This document shows positions 40,696 to 47,842 of a stretch of DNA of 64,000 nucleotides, one piece after another (positions within the stretch are counted from its first letter, which is position 1; the number at the start of each line of letters is the position of its first letter). The notes under the pieces were generated by a model. That model was not told the origin of the DNA, did not search any database, and saw only the letters and a list, made by a program, of their open reading frames with translations. This DNA comes from SFEL01 sp963640685 (GTDB taxonomy: Bacteria; Bacillota; Clostridia; Christensenellales; CAG-138): the NCBI GenBank assembly GCA_963640685.1, contig CAVIAA010000001.1, positions 1 to 64,000 of the forward strand, read 5' to 3'. The position numbers and the translations under genes are program-made.

Positions 40696-41910
40696 ATGAC
40701 TAAGAGGGCTTATTATGAAAACGGTGCGCTGAGCTGCGAGGCTACGGTGCTGGATTGCCGGCCGGCAGAGGGCGGCTTTGAGATACTTACAGACGTCACC
40801 TCGATCTTTCCGGAGAGCGGCGGCCAGCTTTCGGATACCGGCTTTATCGGGGATTCCAGAATATCCCACGCACGCGAGGAGGGCAGCGAGGTATGGCACC
40901 TTGGCGATAAGCCGCTCGAGGCCGGCGCAAGGGTGAGCATAACGGCAGATGAGGAGCCGCGCAGAGATCACACGCAGCAGCACAGCGGCGAGCATATACT
41001 CTCCGGCCTTGCGAGCAAGCTGCTCGGCGCAAAAAATGTCGGGTTTCACATGGCTGAGGACTACGCAACGATAGACCTCGATACCTCGCTTGACGCCGAG
41101 CAGATAAAGCAGCTTCAGTGCGAGGCAAACAGGGCGGTTCAGCGCAATGTTCCCGTTACATATGAGATGGTTCAGGGGGAGGAGCTTGAGCATATCACGC
41201 TTCGCAAGCAGGCCAAGGGGCTGAAGGGGGATATACGCATAGTGTATTTCGACGGCGGAGAGGTGGATTCCTGCACCTGCTGCGGAACTCATGTGGCATT
41301 TTCCGGCGAGGTTGGGTATATCAAGATAACCGCCCATATAAAATACAAGGGAGGCACCCGCATATGGTTCGCCTGCGGCATGAGGGCGGTCGAGGATTCG
41401 CTGCGGGACAAGGACACAGTGGATGCGCTTGCGGTGAGATTCAGCGCAAAGCAGGAGGACGTGCTCGGCGCCGTGCTCAGGCAGGGAGATGAGCTCACGG
41501 CAGCCCGGCACCAGCTCAAGGAGTGCACGGAAAGGCTGAACGGCTACATTGCATCGGAGCTCACGGCAAGGGCGGAGACCATCGGCAGCACAAAGCTCGT
41601 GATGGACGTTCAGCGGGGCAGCACGATGAACGAGCTAAAAAGCCTCGGCGATATGCTTGCAAACGACGGCGATGTGCTGGCGGTGCTCTTTGGCGCAAAT
41701 GTCGACAGCCTCGTGTATCAGCTCGTTCGCGGTAAGAATGTAAGGCTCAGCATGAAAGAGCTTATTCAGGCTGTGAACGCGGCGACCGGCGGCAAGGGCG
41801 GCGGCAGGGATGAATACGCCCAGGGCAGCGCCAAGATAACTGCTTCAATGGATATCGAGGGCAGTGTGGAGAGCGTCAGAGGATACTGCCGCAGCCTGCT
41901 TAATAGCTGA
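40696..41910 (+). CDS. AlaX-type alanyl-tRNA editing protein with DHHA1 domain
   Basis: 404 residues, resembling the C-terminal half of alanyl-tRNA synthetase. The editing domain has zinc ligands in DHTQQHSGEHILSGL and CTCCGTHVAFSGEVGYIKI. A helical linker follows and the C-terminal DHHA1 domain includes GGKGGGRDEYAQGSA. It lacks an aminoacylation domain, so it should hydrolyse Ser- or Gly-tRNA(Ala) in trans. The ATG at 40696 is preceded by AAAGGA at about 12 nt. Confidence 0.92.
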   Translation: MTKRAYYENGALSCEATVLDCRPAEGGFEILTDVTSIFPESGGQLSDTGFIGDSRISHAREEGSEVWHLGDKPLEAGARVSITADEEPRRDHTQQHSGEHILSGLASKLLGAKNVGFHMAEDYATIDLDTSLDAEQIKQLQCEANRAVQRNVPVTYEMVQGEELEHITLRKQAKGLKGDIRIVYFDGGEVDSCTCCGTHVAFSGEVGYIKITAHIKYKGGTRIWFACGMRAVEDSLRDKDTVDALAVRFSAKQEDVLGAVLRQGDELTAARHQLKECTERLNGYIASELTARAETIGSTKLVMDVQRGSTMNELKSLGDMLANDGDVLAVLFGANVDSLVYQLVRGKNVRLSMKELIQAVNAATGGKGGGRDEYAQGSAKITASMDIEGSVESVRGYCRSLLNS

Positions 41911-41941
41911 AAAAAACGCCGAAAAAACAGCGGAAACCCTG

Positions 41942-41969
41942 TTGACAAAAGCGGCGGATATGATATAAT
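41942..41969 (+). promoter_or_regulatory. Promoter of infC-rpmI-rplT
   Basis: Exact TTGACA and TATAAT with a 16-nt spacer and an extended -10 TGA. The transcript leader is about 140 nt. Confidence 0.88.
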
Positions 41970-41974
41970 AACCA

Positions 41975-42095
41975 GTAGCAAAGCAGAGGCAGCCCGCTTC
42001 TCACCCGCCGGCGGTATTTAGCTAGGCGCGGTAAATATAGGCAACACGAGTGTGTGTTTATGTTCAGCGGGTGCTCTGGCTCGCTGAATTTTTTT
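41975..42095 (+). promoter_or_regulatory. Leader with attenuator of the infC operon
   Basis: A structured leader ends in a terminator: TTCAGCGGGT (42063-42072) pairs with GCTCGCTGAA (42079-42088), ten pairs with two wobbles, followed by seven T. The place and form match L20-controlled leaders of infC-rpmI-rplT operons in Bacillota, where ribosomal protein L20 promotes termination. Identity with that RNA family is inferred from position. Confidence 0.78.
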
Positions 42096-42115
42096 GTTAT
42101 ATGGAGGTGTCCACC

Positions 42116-42631
42116 ATAGCCAAGGAAGAACTTCAGATCAACGAGGAGATCCGCGATAAGGAAGTGCGCCTTATCGATGAGGAAGGCAACCAGCAGGGCG
42201 TCGTACATGTCGATGTCGCTCTCCGCATGGCAGAAGAGGCGGGGCTTGACCTCGTTAAGATAGCGCCTCAGGCTGCACCCCCGGTATGCAAAATAATGGA
42301 CTACGGCAAGTACAAGTTTGAGCAGGGCAAGCGGGAGAAGGAAGCCAAGAAGAACCAGAAGATTATTGAAATCAAGGAAGTACGGCTTTCCGCTACAATC
42401 GATACCCACGATATGGAAGTTAAGGCCAAGGCAACCGAAAAGTTCCTCAAGAACGGGGACAAGGTAAAGGTGACTATCCGTTTCCGCGGCCGCCAGATAA
42501 AGCACGGCGACCTCGGGCTGGATGTTATGGACGCTTTCTACGATATGGTCAAGGACAGTGCTGCGATCGACCGCCCTGCAAAGCAGGAGGGACGCAATAT
42601 GTTCATGATATTAACACCCAAAACCAATTAA
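42116..42631 (+). CDS. infC: Translation initiation factor IF-3 with ATA start codon
   Basis: 171 residues from an ATA start at 42116, with GGAGG ending 8 nt before it. An ATG at 42101 is in frame but lies on top of that ribosome site, so it is not the start. N-domain: INEEIRDKEVRLIDEEGNQQGVVHVDVALRMAEEAGLDLVKIAP; C-domain: IKEVRLSATIDTHDMEVKAKATEKFLKNGDKVKVTIRFRGRQI. infC genes commonly use AUU/AUC/AUA so that IF-3 limits its own synthesis; the rare start here fits. rpmI and rplT follow. Confidence 0.95.
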   Translation: MAKEELQINEEIRDKEVRLIDEEGNQQGVVHVDVALRMAEEAGLDLVKIAPQAAPPVCKIMDYGKYKFEQGKREKEAKKNQKIIEIKEVRLSATIDTHDMEVKAKATEKFLKNGDKVKVTIRFRGRQIKHGDLGLDVMDAFYDMVKDSAAIDRPAKQEGRNMFMILTPKTN

Positions 42632-42648
42632 CACAGGAGGAATACCCC

Positions 42649-42846
42649 ATGCCGAAAATCAAGACCCATAGGGGTGCCGCAAAACGCTTCAGCGTTACCA
42701 AGTCCGGCAAGATCAAGAGAGCAAAGGCTTACAAGAGCCACATTCTTACCAAAAAGACCACTAAGCGCGGGCGCAGACTGCGTAAGGGCGGCTTTATTGC
42801 TGAGTGCGAAGCCAAGAAGGTTCGCGAGCTGATACCTTATAAGTAG
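42649..42846 (+). CDS. rpmI: Ribosomal protein bL35
   Basis: 65 residues, highly basic: MPKIKTHRGAAKRFSVTKSGKIKRAKAYKSHIL is the canonical start of L35. AGGAGG precedes the ATG. Part of the infC operon, 17 nt after infC. Confidence 0.98.
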   Translation: MPKIKTHRGAAKRFSVTKSGKIKRAKAYKSHILTKKTTKRGRRLRKGGFIAECEAKKVRELIPYK

Positions 42847-42859
42847 GAGGAAATGAAAA

Positions 42860-43216
42860 ATGGCAAGAATCAAGAGAGCAGTCAACGCCGTTAAAAAGCG
42901 CCGCAAGGTTTTTAAGCTGTCCAAGGGCTACTACGGAGCCAAGAGCAAGCAGTACCGCGCAGCCTCCCAGCAGGTAATGCGTTCCATGGCTTACGCCTAT
43001 GTCGGCCGTAAGCTCAAGAAGCGTGAATACCGCAAGCTGTGGATTGCCCGTATCAACGCAGGTGCACGCATCTGCGGAACCACCTACAGCCGCATGATAG
43101 ACGGCCTCAAGAAGGCCGGCGTGGATGTAAACCGCAAGGTACTGGCCGATCTCGCAGTAAACGATATGGCAGCCTTCAAGAAGCTGGCCGATATCGCAGT
43201 TGAGGCAAGGGCGTAA
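42860..43216 (+). CDS. rplT: Ribosomal protein bL20
   Basis: 118 residues: MARIKRAVNAVKKRRKVFKLSKGYYGAKSKQYRAASQQVMRS and LWIARINAGARICGTTYSRMIDGLKKAGVDVNRKVLADLAV identify L20. It binds 23S rRNA during 50S assembly and in many Bacillota represses its own operon through the leader. It lies 13 nt after rpmI. Confidence 0.98.
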   Translation: MARIKRAVNAVKKRRKVFKLSKGYYGAKSKQYRAASQQVMRSMAYAYVGRKLKKREYRKLWIARINAGARICGTTYSRMIDGLKKAGVDVNRKVLADLAVNDMAAFKKLADIAVEARA

Positions 43217-43233
43217 TTAAACTTAAAAGAAAT

Positions 43234-43260
43234 GGCGCAGTCGATGGCTGCGCCGTTTTT
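43234..43260 (+). terminator. Terminator of the infC operon
   Basis: Stem GGCGCAG / CTGCGCC, seven-base loop, then G and five T. Confidence 0.85.
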
Positions 43261-43283
43261 GGCTTAATGAGGGGGGAGGCATA

Positions 43284-44033
43284 ATGCTCATACAAAGCAC
43301 ACAAAACCCGGCGGTAAAGCGTATGCGCTCGCTTTTGACCAAAAAAGGACGCAGGGAGAGGGGCTTGCACCTTATCGAGGGCGAAAGGCTGGTAAGCGAG
43401 GCGGCGGCCTCCGGCGCAAAAATAGAATGCGTGTTTACCGAGGAGGGGAGAATGCCTGTTTACTGCGGCTGCGGCAGCGTATACGAGGCGCCGCGGCATG
43501 TGATGGAGAGCATTTCGGATACCGAAACGCCGCAGGGAATATGTGCCGCGGTAAGGACACCCTCGCTGCAGCCGCCGGCGGAGTACCCGGAGGGCATGAT
43601 AATTGCGCTGGACTGCGTTCAGGATCCGGGCAATATGGGTACCGTCATACGCACGGCGGACGCTATGGGTGCCGCAGGCATACTCTTGGGTGCGGGCTGT
43701 GCCGACCCGTTCAGCCCAAAGGCACTTCGCTCCACGATGGGCAGCATATACCACATACCGATATGGCAGGGCGAGCTTGTGACGGAGCTTGCGCGGCTCA
43801 GGGACTGCGGCTTTTGCCTGATATGCGGCCACCTCGAGGGCGGCGAAGAGCTGCCGAAGCCGGGCAAGCGCTGCGTGCTGATAATAGGCAACGAGGGCAA
43901 CGGCGTATCGGACGAGGTCGCAGCGCTCTGCAATAAATACAGATTGCCGATGTTCGGCCGGGCGGAAAGCCTCAATGCCTCTGTTGCCGCAGGGATAATC
44001 ATGTACGAAATTGCCCGGGAAATGAGAAGATAA
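43284..44033 (+). CDS. SpoU/TrmH-family RNA 2'-O-methyltransferase
   Basis: 249 residues. An N-terminal substrate-binding part (STQNPAVKRMRSLLTKKGRRERGLHLIEGERLVSEA) precedes the SPOUT knot. Motifs: IALDCVQDPGNMGTVIRTADAMGA, LIIGNEGNGVSDEVAALC and MFGRAESLNASVAAGIIMYEIAR. These are classic for TrmH/RlmB-like enzymes that methylate ribose in rRNA or tRNA. The exact target is unknown. Confidence 0.93.
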   Translation: MLIQSTQNPAVKRMRSLLTKKGRRERGLHLIEGERLVSEAAASGAKIECVFTEEGRMPVYCGCGSVYEAPRHVMESISDTETPQGICAAVRTPSLQPPAEYPEGMIIALDCVQDPGNMGTVIRTADAMGAAGILLGAGCADPFSPKALRSTMGSIYHIPIWQGELVTELARLRDCGFCLICGHLEGGEELPKPGKRCVLIIGNEGNGVSDEVAALCNKYRLPMFGRAESLNASVAAGIIMYEIAREMRR

Positions 44034-44068
44034 AGCGTATATACACAAATAAAAGGAGATGTATTTTC

Positions 44069-44482
44069 ATGTGGTTCGTTTGTGCTTTGCTAAGCGCCGT
44101 TTTTGCCGCTGCGACCTCTATTTTGGCGAAGATCGGCATAGACGGGGTGGACTCAAACCTGGCAACGGCTATACGAACGATAGTGGTCGTGGTGATGGCC
44201 TGGATAATGGTGCTCATAACCGGCCAGCAGGGCGGAATAAACGAGATAACGCCCAAGAGCTGGCTGTTCCTCTGCCTTTCGGGTATAGCCACAGGCGCGT
44301 CGTGGCTCTGCTACTATAAGGCGATACAGATAGGCGAGGTGAGTAAGGTCGTGCCGGTGGACAAGCTGAGCGTAGTCATAACGCTGATACTTGCGTTTGT
44401 GTTCCTGCATGAAAAATTCACATTAAAAAGCGCCGTTGGCGCTGCACTGATAACCGCGGGGACACTTGTAATGGTGCTGTAA
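44069..44482 (+). CDS. Half-size EamA-family transporter
   Basis: 137 residues with one EamA repeat of about five helices: AAATSILAKIGIDGVDSNLATAIRT at the start, then GIATGASWLCYYKAIQIGEVSKVVPVDKLSVVITLILAFVFLHEK. Most EamA proteins have two such repeats, so this one should act as a homodimer. The substrate is unknown. AAAGGAG precedes the ATG. Confidence 0.88.
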   Translation: MWFVCALLSAVFAAATSILAKIGIDGVDSNLATAIRTIVVVVMAWIMVLITGQQGGINEITPKSWLFLCLSGIATGASWLCYYKAIQIGEVSKVVPVDKLSVVITLILAFVFLHEKFTLKSAVGAALITAGTLVMVL

Positions 44483-44495
44483 CGCCGAAAAAAAA

Positions 44496-44523
44496 CAAAG
44501 GCGGGGGAATGCCCCGCCTTTTG
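44496..44523. terminator. Bidirectional terminator
   Basis: Stem GGCGGGG / CCCCGCC with a GAATG loop, A-rich left and T-rich right flank, between the EamA gene and the convergent maf gene. Confidence 0.82.
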
Positions 44524-44534
44524 TGTACAGCGAT

Positions 44535-45119
44535 TTAAGTCCTTTTCGCCCTCTGCCAGTCCGGGCAGATGCCGACGTTTGCGAGCATATGGTACAGCTT
44601 ATGCATGGGCATGCCGATTATCGTAAAGTAGCAGCCCTCAACGCGCTTTACGAACACCGCGGCGGGGCCCTGTATGCCGTATGCTCCCGCCTTATCCAGC
44701 GGCTCGCCGGAGGCGACATAGGCGCGTGTGTCCTCCTCGGGTATTTCCTCCATCGTTACCATTGTCGTGTCGTGGCATAGCTGCGTGCTGCCGTCTGTAA
44801 GCACGGCAACGCCGGTATATACCGTGTGCGTTCTGCCGGAGAGCTTTTTGAGTATGCGAACGGCGTCCTCCTCGTCGCGGGGCTTGCCGATTATCTCTCC
44901 GTCCAGCCAAACTATCGTATCCGCGCCGACGATGCAGGCGCCAGGGTGAGCCTGCTTTACAGCCTCTGCCTTGCGGAGAGCAAGCTGCTCAACAAAGCTG
45001 CCGGGCTCGCCTAAGGGTATGTTTTCGTCGGCATCGCTGGTTACGGCGGTATAGTCGAGACCTACGAGCTTGAAAAGCTCCCTCCTCCTTGGGGACTGGG
45101 AGGCAAGTATAAGTTCCAT
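44535..45119 (-). CDS. maf: Maf-family nucleotide pyrophosphatase
   Basis: 194 residues. N-terminal ILASQSPRRRELFKLVGLDYTAVTSDADE is the Maf hallmark; IVGADTIVWLDGEIIGKPRDEEDA and SGRTHTVYTGVAVL complete the active site. It hydrolyses non-canonical or dTTP/UTP-type nucleoside triphosphates. It is divergent from the mre cluster, a classic maf-mreB neighbourhood. Confidence 0.95.
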   Translation of the reverse strand: MELILASQSPRRRELFKLVGLDYTAVTSDADENIPLGEPGSFVEQLALRKAEAVKQAHPGACIVGADTIVWLDGEIIGKPRDEEDAVRILKKLSGRTHTVYTGVAVLTDGSTQLCHDTTMVTMEEIPEEDTRAYVASGEPLDKAGAYGIQGPAAVFVKRVEGCYFTIIGMPMHKLYHMLANVGICPDWQRAKRT

Positions 45120-45246
45120 ATATGTATCACCTCAAGATCATTGTCGAATAATCATATCACAGCGCGTACACAAACGCAAACCCGAACAGTATACCCAAGG
45201 CAATATGTGGAAATACTCCTGATGAAGACAATACGGAGGTATTTTT

Positions 45247-46290
45247 ATGTTCGGAATAAAGCTCTTGAGGGATATATTCGGCGAGGCGCTGGCGCTGGAT
45301 CTCGGCACGGTGAATACCCTTGCGGCGATACAGGGCAGGGGTATAGTGCTAAGGGAGCCCAGCGCGGTGGCGGTCTCGACCGGCGACGACAGGGAAATAC
45401 TGGAGCTTGGCGGCAGGGCAATGCTCATGCTCGGCCGAACGCCGGGCCAAATGACGGTAAGCTACCCAATACGGGATGGAGTTATAGCGGATATGACGCT
45501 TGCAGAGGCGATGATACGCTACTGCATAGCTGAGGCGCTGGGCAGGAAAGCGGGGCCGGTCGGCATACGGCTTGCGCTGTGCCTGCCGCTGTGCGTTAAC
45601 GACATAGAGCGCCGGGCACTTATGGAGGCTGCGAAAAACGCTGGGGCGAGGGAGATAGCCGTGCTGAACGAGGCACTTGCCGCGGCGATAGGCGCAGGGC
45701 TGCCGGTCAGCGAACCGGTGGGCAGCATGGTCGTGGATATAGGCGGCGGCACGACGGACTCTGCGGTGGTCGCGCTCGGCGGCATAGCCTGCCATAAATC
45801 GGTGCGCACCGGCGGCACGCATATCGACAGAGCCATAGCGGACTATTTGGCACACGAATACCGCCTCAGCATAGGCGAGAGAACGGCGGAGCAGATAAAG
45901 CTGACGCTGGGCAGCGCCCTTATGGGCGGCGATGCGCGCATGGAGGTTCGGGGCAGAAGCATGGCGAGCGGCCTTCCGGAGAGCATAAGCGTGAATCAGG
46001 GCGAGATAAGCTACGCGATAATGAAACCCATGCGCAGGATATTGAACGCCGTAAGGGAAACGCTTGCGGATACGCCGCCGGAGCTTGCGGGGGACATATA
46101 CTCAAACGGTATAACGCTGACGGGCGGCGGGGCGCTGCTGGATGGGCTGGACGAGCTTATGAGCCGGGAGACCGGCATGGAGGTGCGGGTCGCGGACTCG
46201 GCAGAGAGCTGCGTCGTGCTCGGCGCACTAAAGGCGCTGGATATGCGGGACAGGATAGACTGCATACACGACGGAGAGCTGACGGCGTAA
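45247..46290 (+). CDS. mreB: Rod-shape protein MreB/Mbl
   Basis: Actin-like filament protein that guides lateral wall synthesis. 347 residues. Phosphate 1 loop: LALDLGTVNTLAAIQGRGIVLREPSAVAV; phosphate 2: SMVVDIGGGTTDSAVVALGG; adenosine loop: ITLTGGGALLDGLDELM. It is somewhat divergent from typical MreB at the N-terminus. CGGAGG precedes the ATG. mreC, mreD and PBP2 follow, though mreC has its own promoter. Confidence 0.95.
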   Translation: MFGIKLLRDIFGEALALDLGTVNTLAAIQGRGIVLREPSAVAVSTGDDREILELGGRAMLMLGRTPGQMTVSYPIRDGVIADMTLAEAMIRYCIAEALGRKAGPVGIRLALCLPLCVNDIERRALMEAAKNAGAREIAVLNEALAAAIGAGLPVSEPVGSMVVDIGGGTTDSAVVALGGIACHKSVRTGGTHIDRAIADYLAHEYRLSIGERTAEQIKLTLGSALMGGDARMEVRGRSMASGLPESISVNQGEISYAIMKPMRRILNAVRETLADTPPELAGDIYSNGITLTGGGALLDGLDELMSRETGMEVRVADSAESCVVLGALKALDMRDRIDCIHDGELTA

Positions 46291-46325
46291 CTAAATAATG
46301 GCAGAAAGTGCCGCGTTTTTTAAAC

Positions 46326-46374
46326 AAATGTAACGAATTGCCGCCATGCCTTGCACATGGCGGCGCTTACATTT
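46326..46374 (+). repeat. Two-tier hairpin between mreB and mreC
   Basis: Outer arms AAATGTAA / TTACATTT and inner arms GCCGCCATG / CATGGCGGC, loop CCTTGCA. No T-run follows. The -35 box of the mreC promoter begins in the loop and the 3' arm forms its spacer. Confidence 0.75.
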
Positions 46375-46379
46375 ATAAT
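46351..46379 (+). promoter_or_regulatory. Promoter upstream of mreC
   Basis: TTGCAC and TATAAT with a 17-nt spacer, embedded in the hairpin DNA at 46326-46374. Confidence 0.7.
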
Positions 46380-46457
46380 AACTATCGGAGTTTTATAGCG
46401 AAACAGCCTTTTTCGCCCGGGAGAGATCTAACGGGCATTTTGATAAGGAGTAGATAG

Positions 46458-47324
46458 ATGAACGGTTTTTTCAGGAGCAGGGGCTTCATCGTGATATTGG
46501 CAGTTGTAGCGGTGCTGTCCGTGCTCATAGCGGCTACATACCGAGACAGGGCGAAGGTGTCGTTTATTGAGGACGCCGTGAACTCTGTCGTGAAGCCGGT
46601 GCAGAGCTTTTCGGTGAGAGCATCCAACTCCATAGCCGGCTTTTTTGAGCGGGTGTTCAGCTCAACAGACCTCGACAAGGAAAACGAGCAGCTCAAGGTC
46701 AGGCTTGCACAGTATGAAATAATCGAGAGCGAGCTGGAGACGATACGCGAGGAAAACACAAGGCTCAAGGAGCTGCTGAACTATACTGACATCACCGATA
46801 ATTACAGTTATATAACCTCTACCGTAATAGGCAAGAGCCAGGGCATATGGTTCAGCGAGTTCACGCTGAATGCCGGCCGCAAGCACGGCGTTGAGGAAAA
46901 TATGGCGGTGGTCAATTCTGAGGGGCTGGTCGGCAGGGTAAGCTCGGTCAGCGCAACCACATGCAAGGTCGTTGCCATAATAGACGGCACATCCGATATC
47001 AGCGTGATGGTTGAGCGCACAAGGGACTACGGCTTTGCGCGCGGCATACTGAGCACCAACAGCGATGAAACGCTGGAGCTTTATTACCTGCCCAGCGGCT
47101 ATGATCTGGTTCCCGGGGATACCATAGTGACATCAGGCATAGGCGGAATCTTCCCAAAGGGCATAGCTGTAGGCACGGTAACTGAGGTTTCCCGCGCAAG
47201 CGATAACGCAACCGAGGAAAGGAACGCGATAATCGAGCCGGCAGTGGATTTCCTCAGGCTGGAGGAGGTAATGATAGTAAAGGTAGACGAACAAGAACAG
47301 AGCAAGGAGGAGACACCGGAATAA
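46458..47324 (+). CDS. mreC: Rod-shape protein MreC
   Basis: 288 residues. One N-terminal membrane helix (about 10-26), then a coiled coil (about 75-105, LDKENEQLKVRLAQYEIIESELETIREENTRLKELL), then the beta-barrel domain with IGKSQGIWFSEFTLNAGRKHGV and VTSGIGGIFPKGIAVGTV. It links MreB filaments to the extracytoplasmic wall enzymes. AAGGAG precedes the ATG; its stop overlaps the mreD start (TAATG). Confidence 0.96.
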   Translation: MNGFFRSRGFIVILAVVAVLSVLIAATYRDRAKVSFIEDAVNSVVKPVQSFSVRASNSIAGFFERVFSSTDLDKENEQLKVRLAQYEIIESELETIREENTRLKELLNYTDITDNYSYITSTVIGKSQGIWFSEFTLNAGRKHGVEENMAVVNSEGLVGRVSSVSATTCKVVAIIDGTSDISVMVERTRDYGFARGILSTNSDETLELYYLPSGYDLVPGDTIVTSGIGGIFPKGIAVGTVTEVSRASDNATEERNAIIEPAVDFLRLEEVMIVKVDEQEQSKEETPE

Positions 47325-47842
47325 TGTACCGGCTGTATGCGGCAATAAGCATAGCTATAGGCATATATTTGGATTCCGTGCTGTTTGCAAGGGTGAACAT
47401 ATTCGGCGTTGTTCCGGATTGCGTGCTGGTCGTTATAGTGTGCATGGGCATACTGCTCGGAGCTAACGAAGCGGCGGCGGTAGGGTGCGTAACAGGGCTG
47501 TTGATAGATGTGATCTTCGGCAGGGCGGTAGGCATAAACGCCATAGCTTATATGGCCTCGGGCGCAGTCGGCGGTATATTCTACAAAAAGTACTTTGCGG
47601 ATAACATCATAGTGCCGGTGCTGACGGTCGGCGTGTGCGCGCTGTTCAAGGAGAACCTTATGGCGGTGCTTACAAAGGCCGTTGGAGGCAGATTTTCATA
47701 TTTTGAAATGCTTATAACCTATGTGATACCCTCTGCGCTTATGAGCGCAATACTGTGCGTGCCGGCGCACGCGCTGCTGAAGCCGAGGCTGCTGGTTTCC
47801 GCTAAAAAACGCTACGACAGGAGCGCCGGAGGTATAAAGTAA
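47324..47842 (+). CDS. mreD: Rod-shape protein MreD
   Basis: 172 residues, about five or six helices, small hydrophobic membrane protein. The segment VNIFGVVPDCVLVVIVCMGILLGANEAAAVGCVTGLLIDVIFGRAVG is typical of MreD (P-D and G-xx-DVxFG). Start and stop overlap the neighbours by one base or so (TAATG on both sides), indicating coupled translation. Confidence 0.93.
   Translation: MYRLYAAISIAIGIYLDSVLFARVNIFGVVPDCVLVVIVCMGILLGANEAAAVGCVTGLLIDVIFGRAVGINAIAYMASGAVGGIFYKKYFADNIIVPVLTVGVCALFKENLMAVLTKAVGGRFSYFEMLITYVIPSALMSAILCVPAHALLKPRLLVSAKKRYDRSAGGIK

Noticed and set aside
42101..42103. ATG as start of infC
   Set aside because: The GGAGG ribosome site lies within its second and third codons; the ATA at 42116 has correct spacing and gives the normal IF-3 N-terminus.
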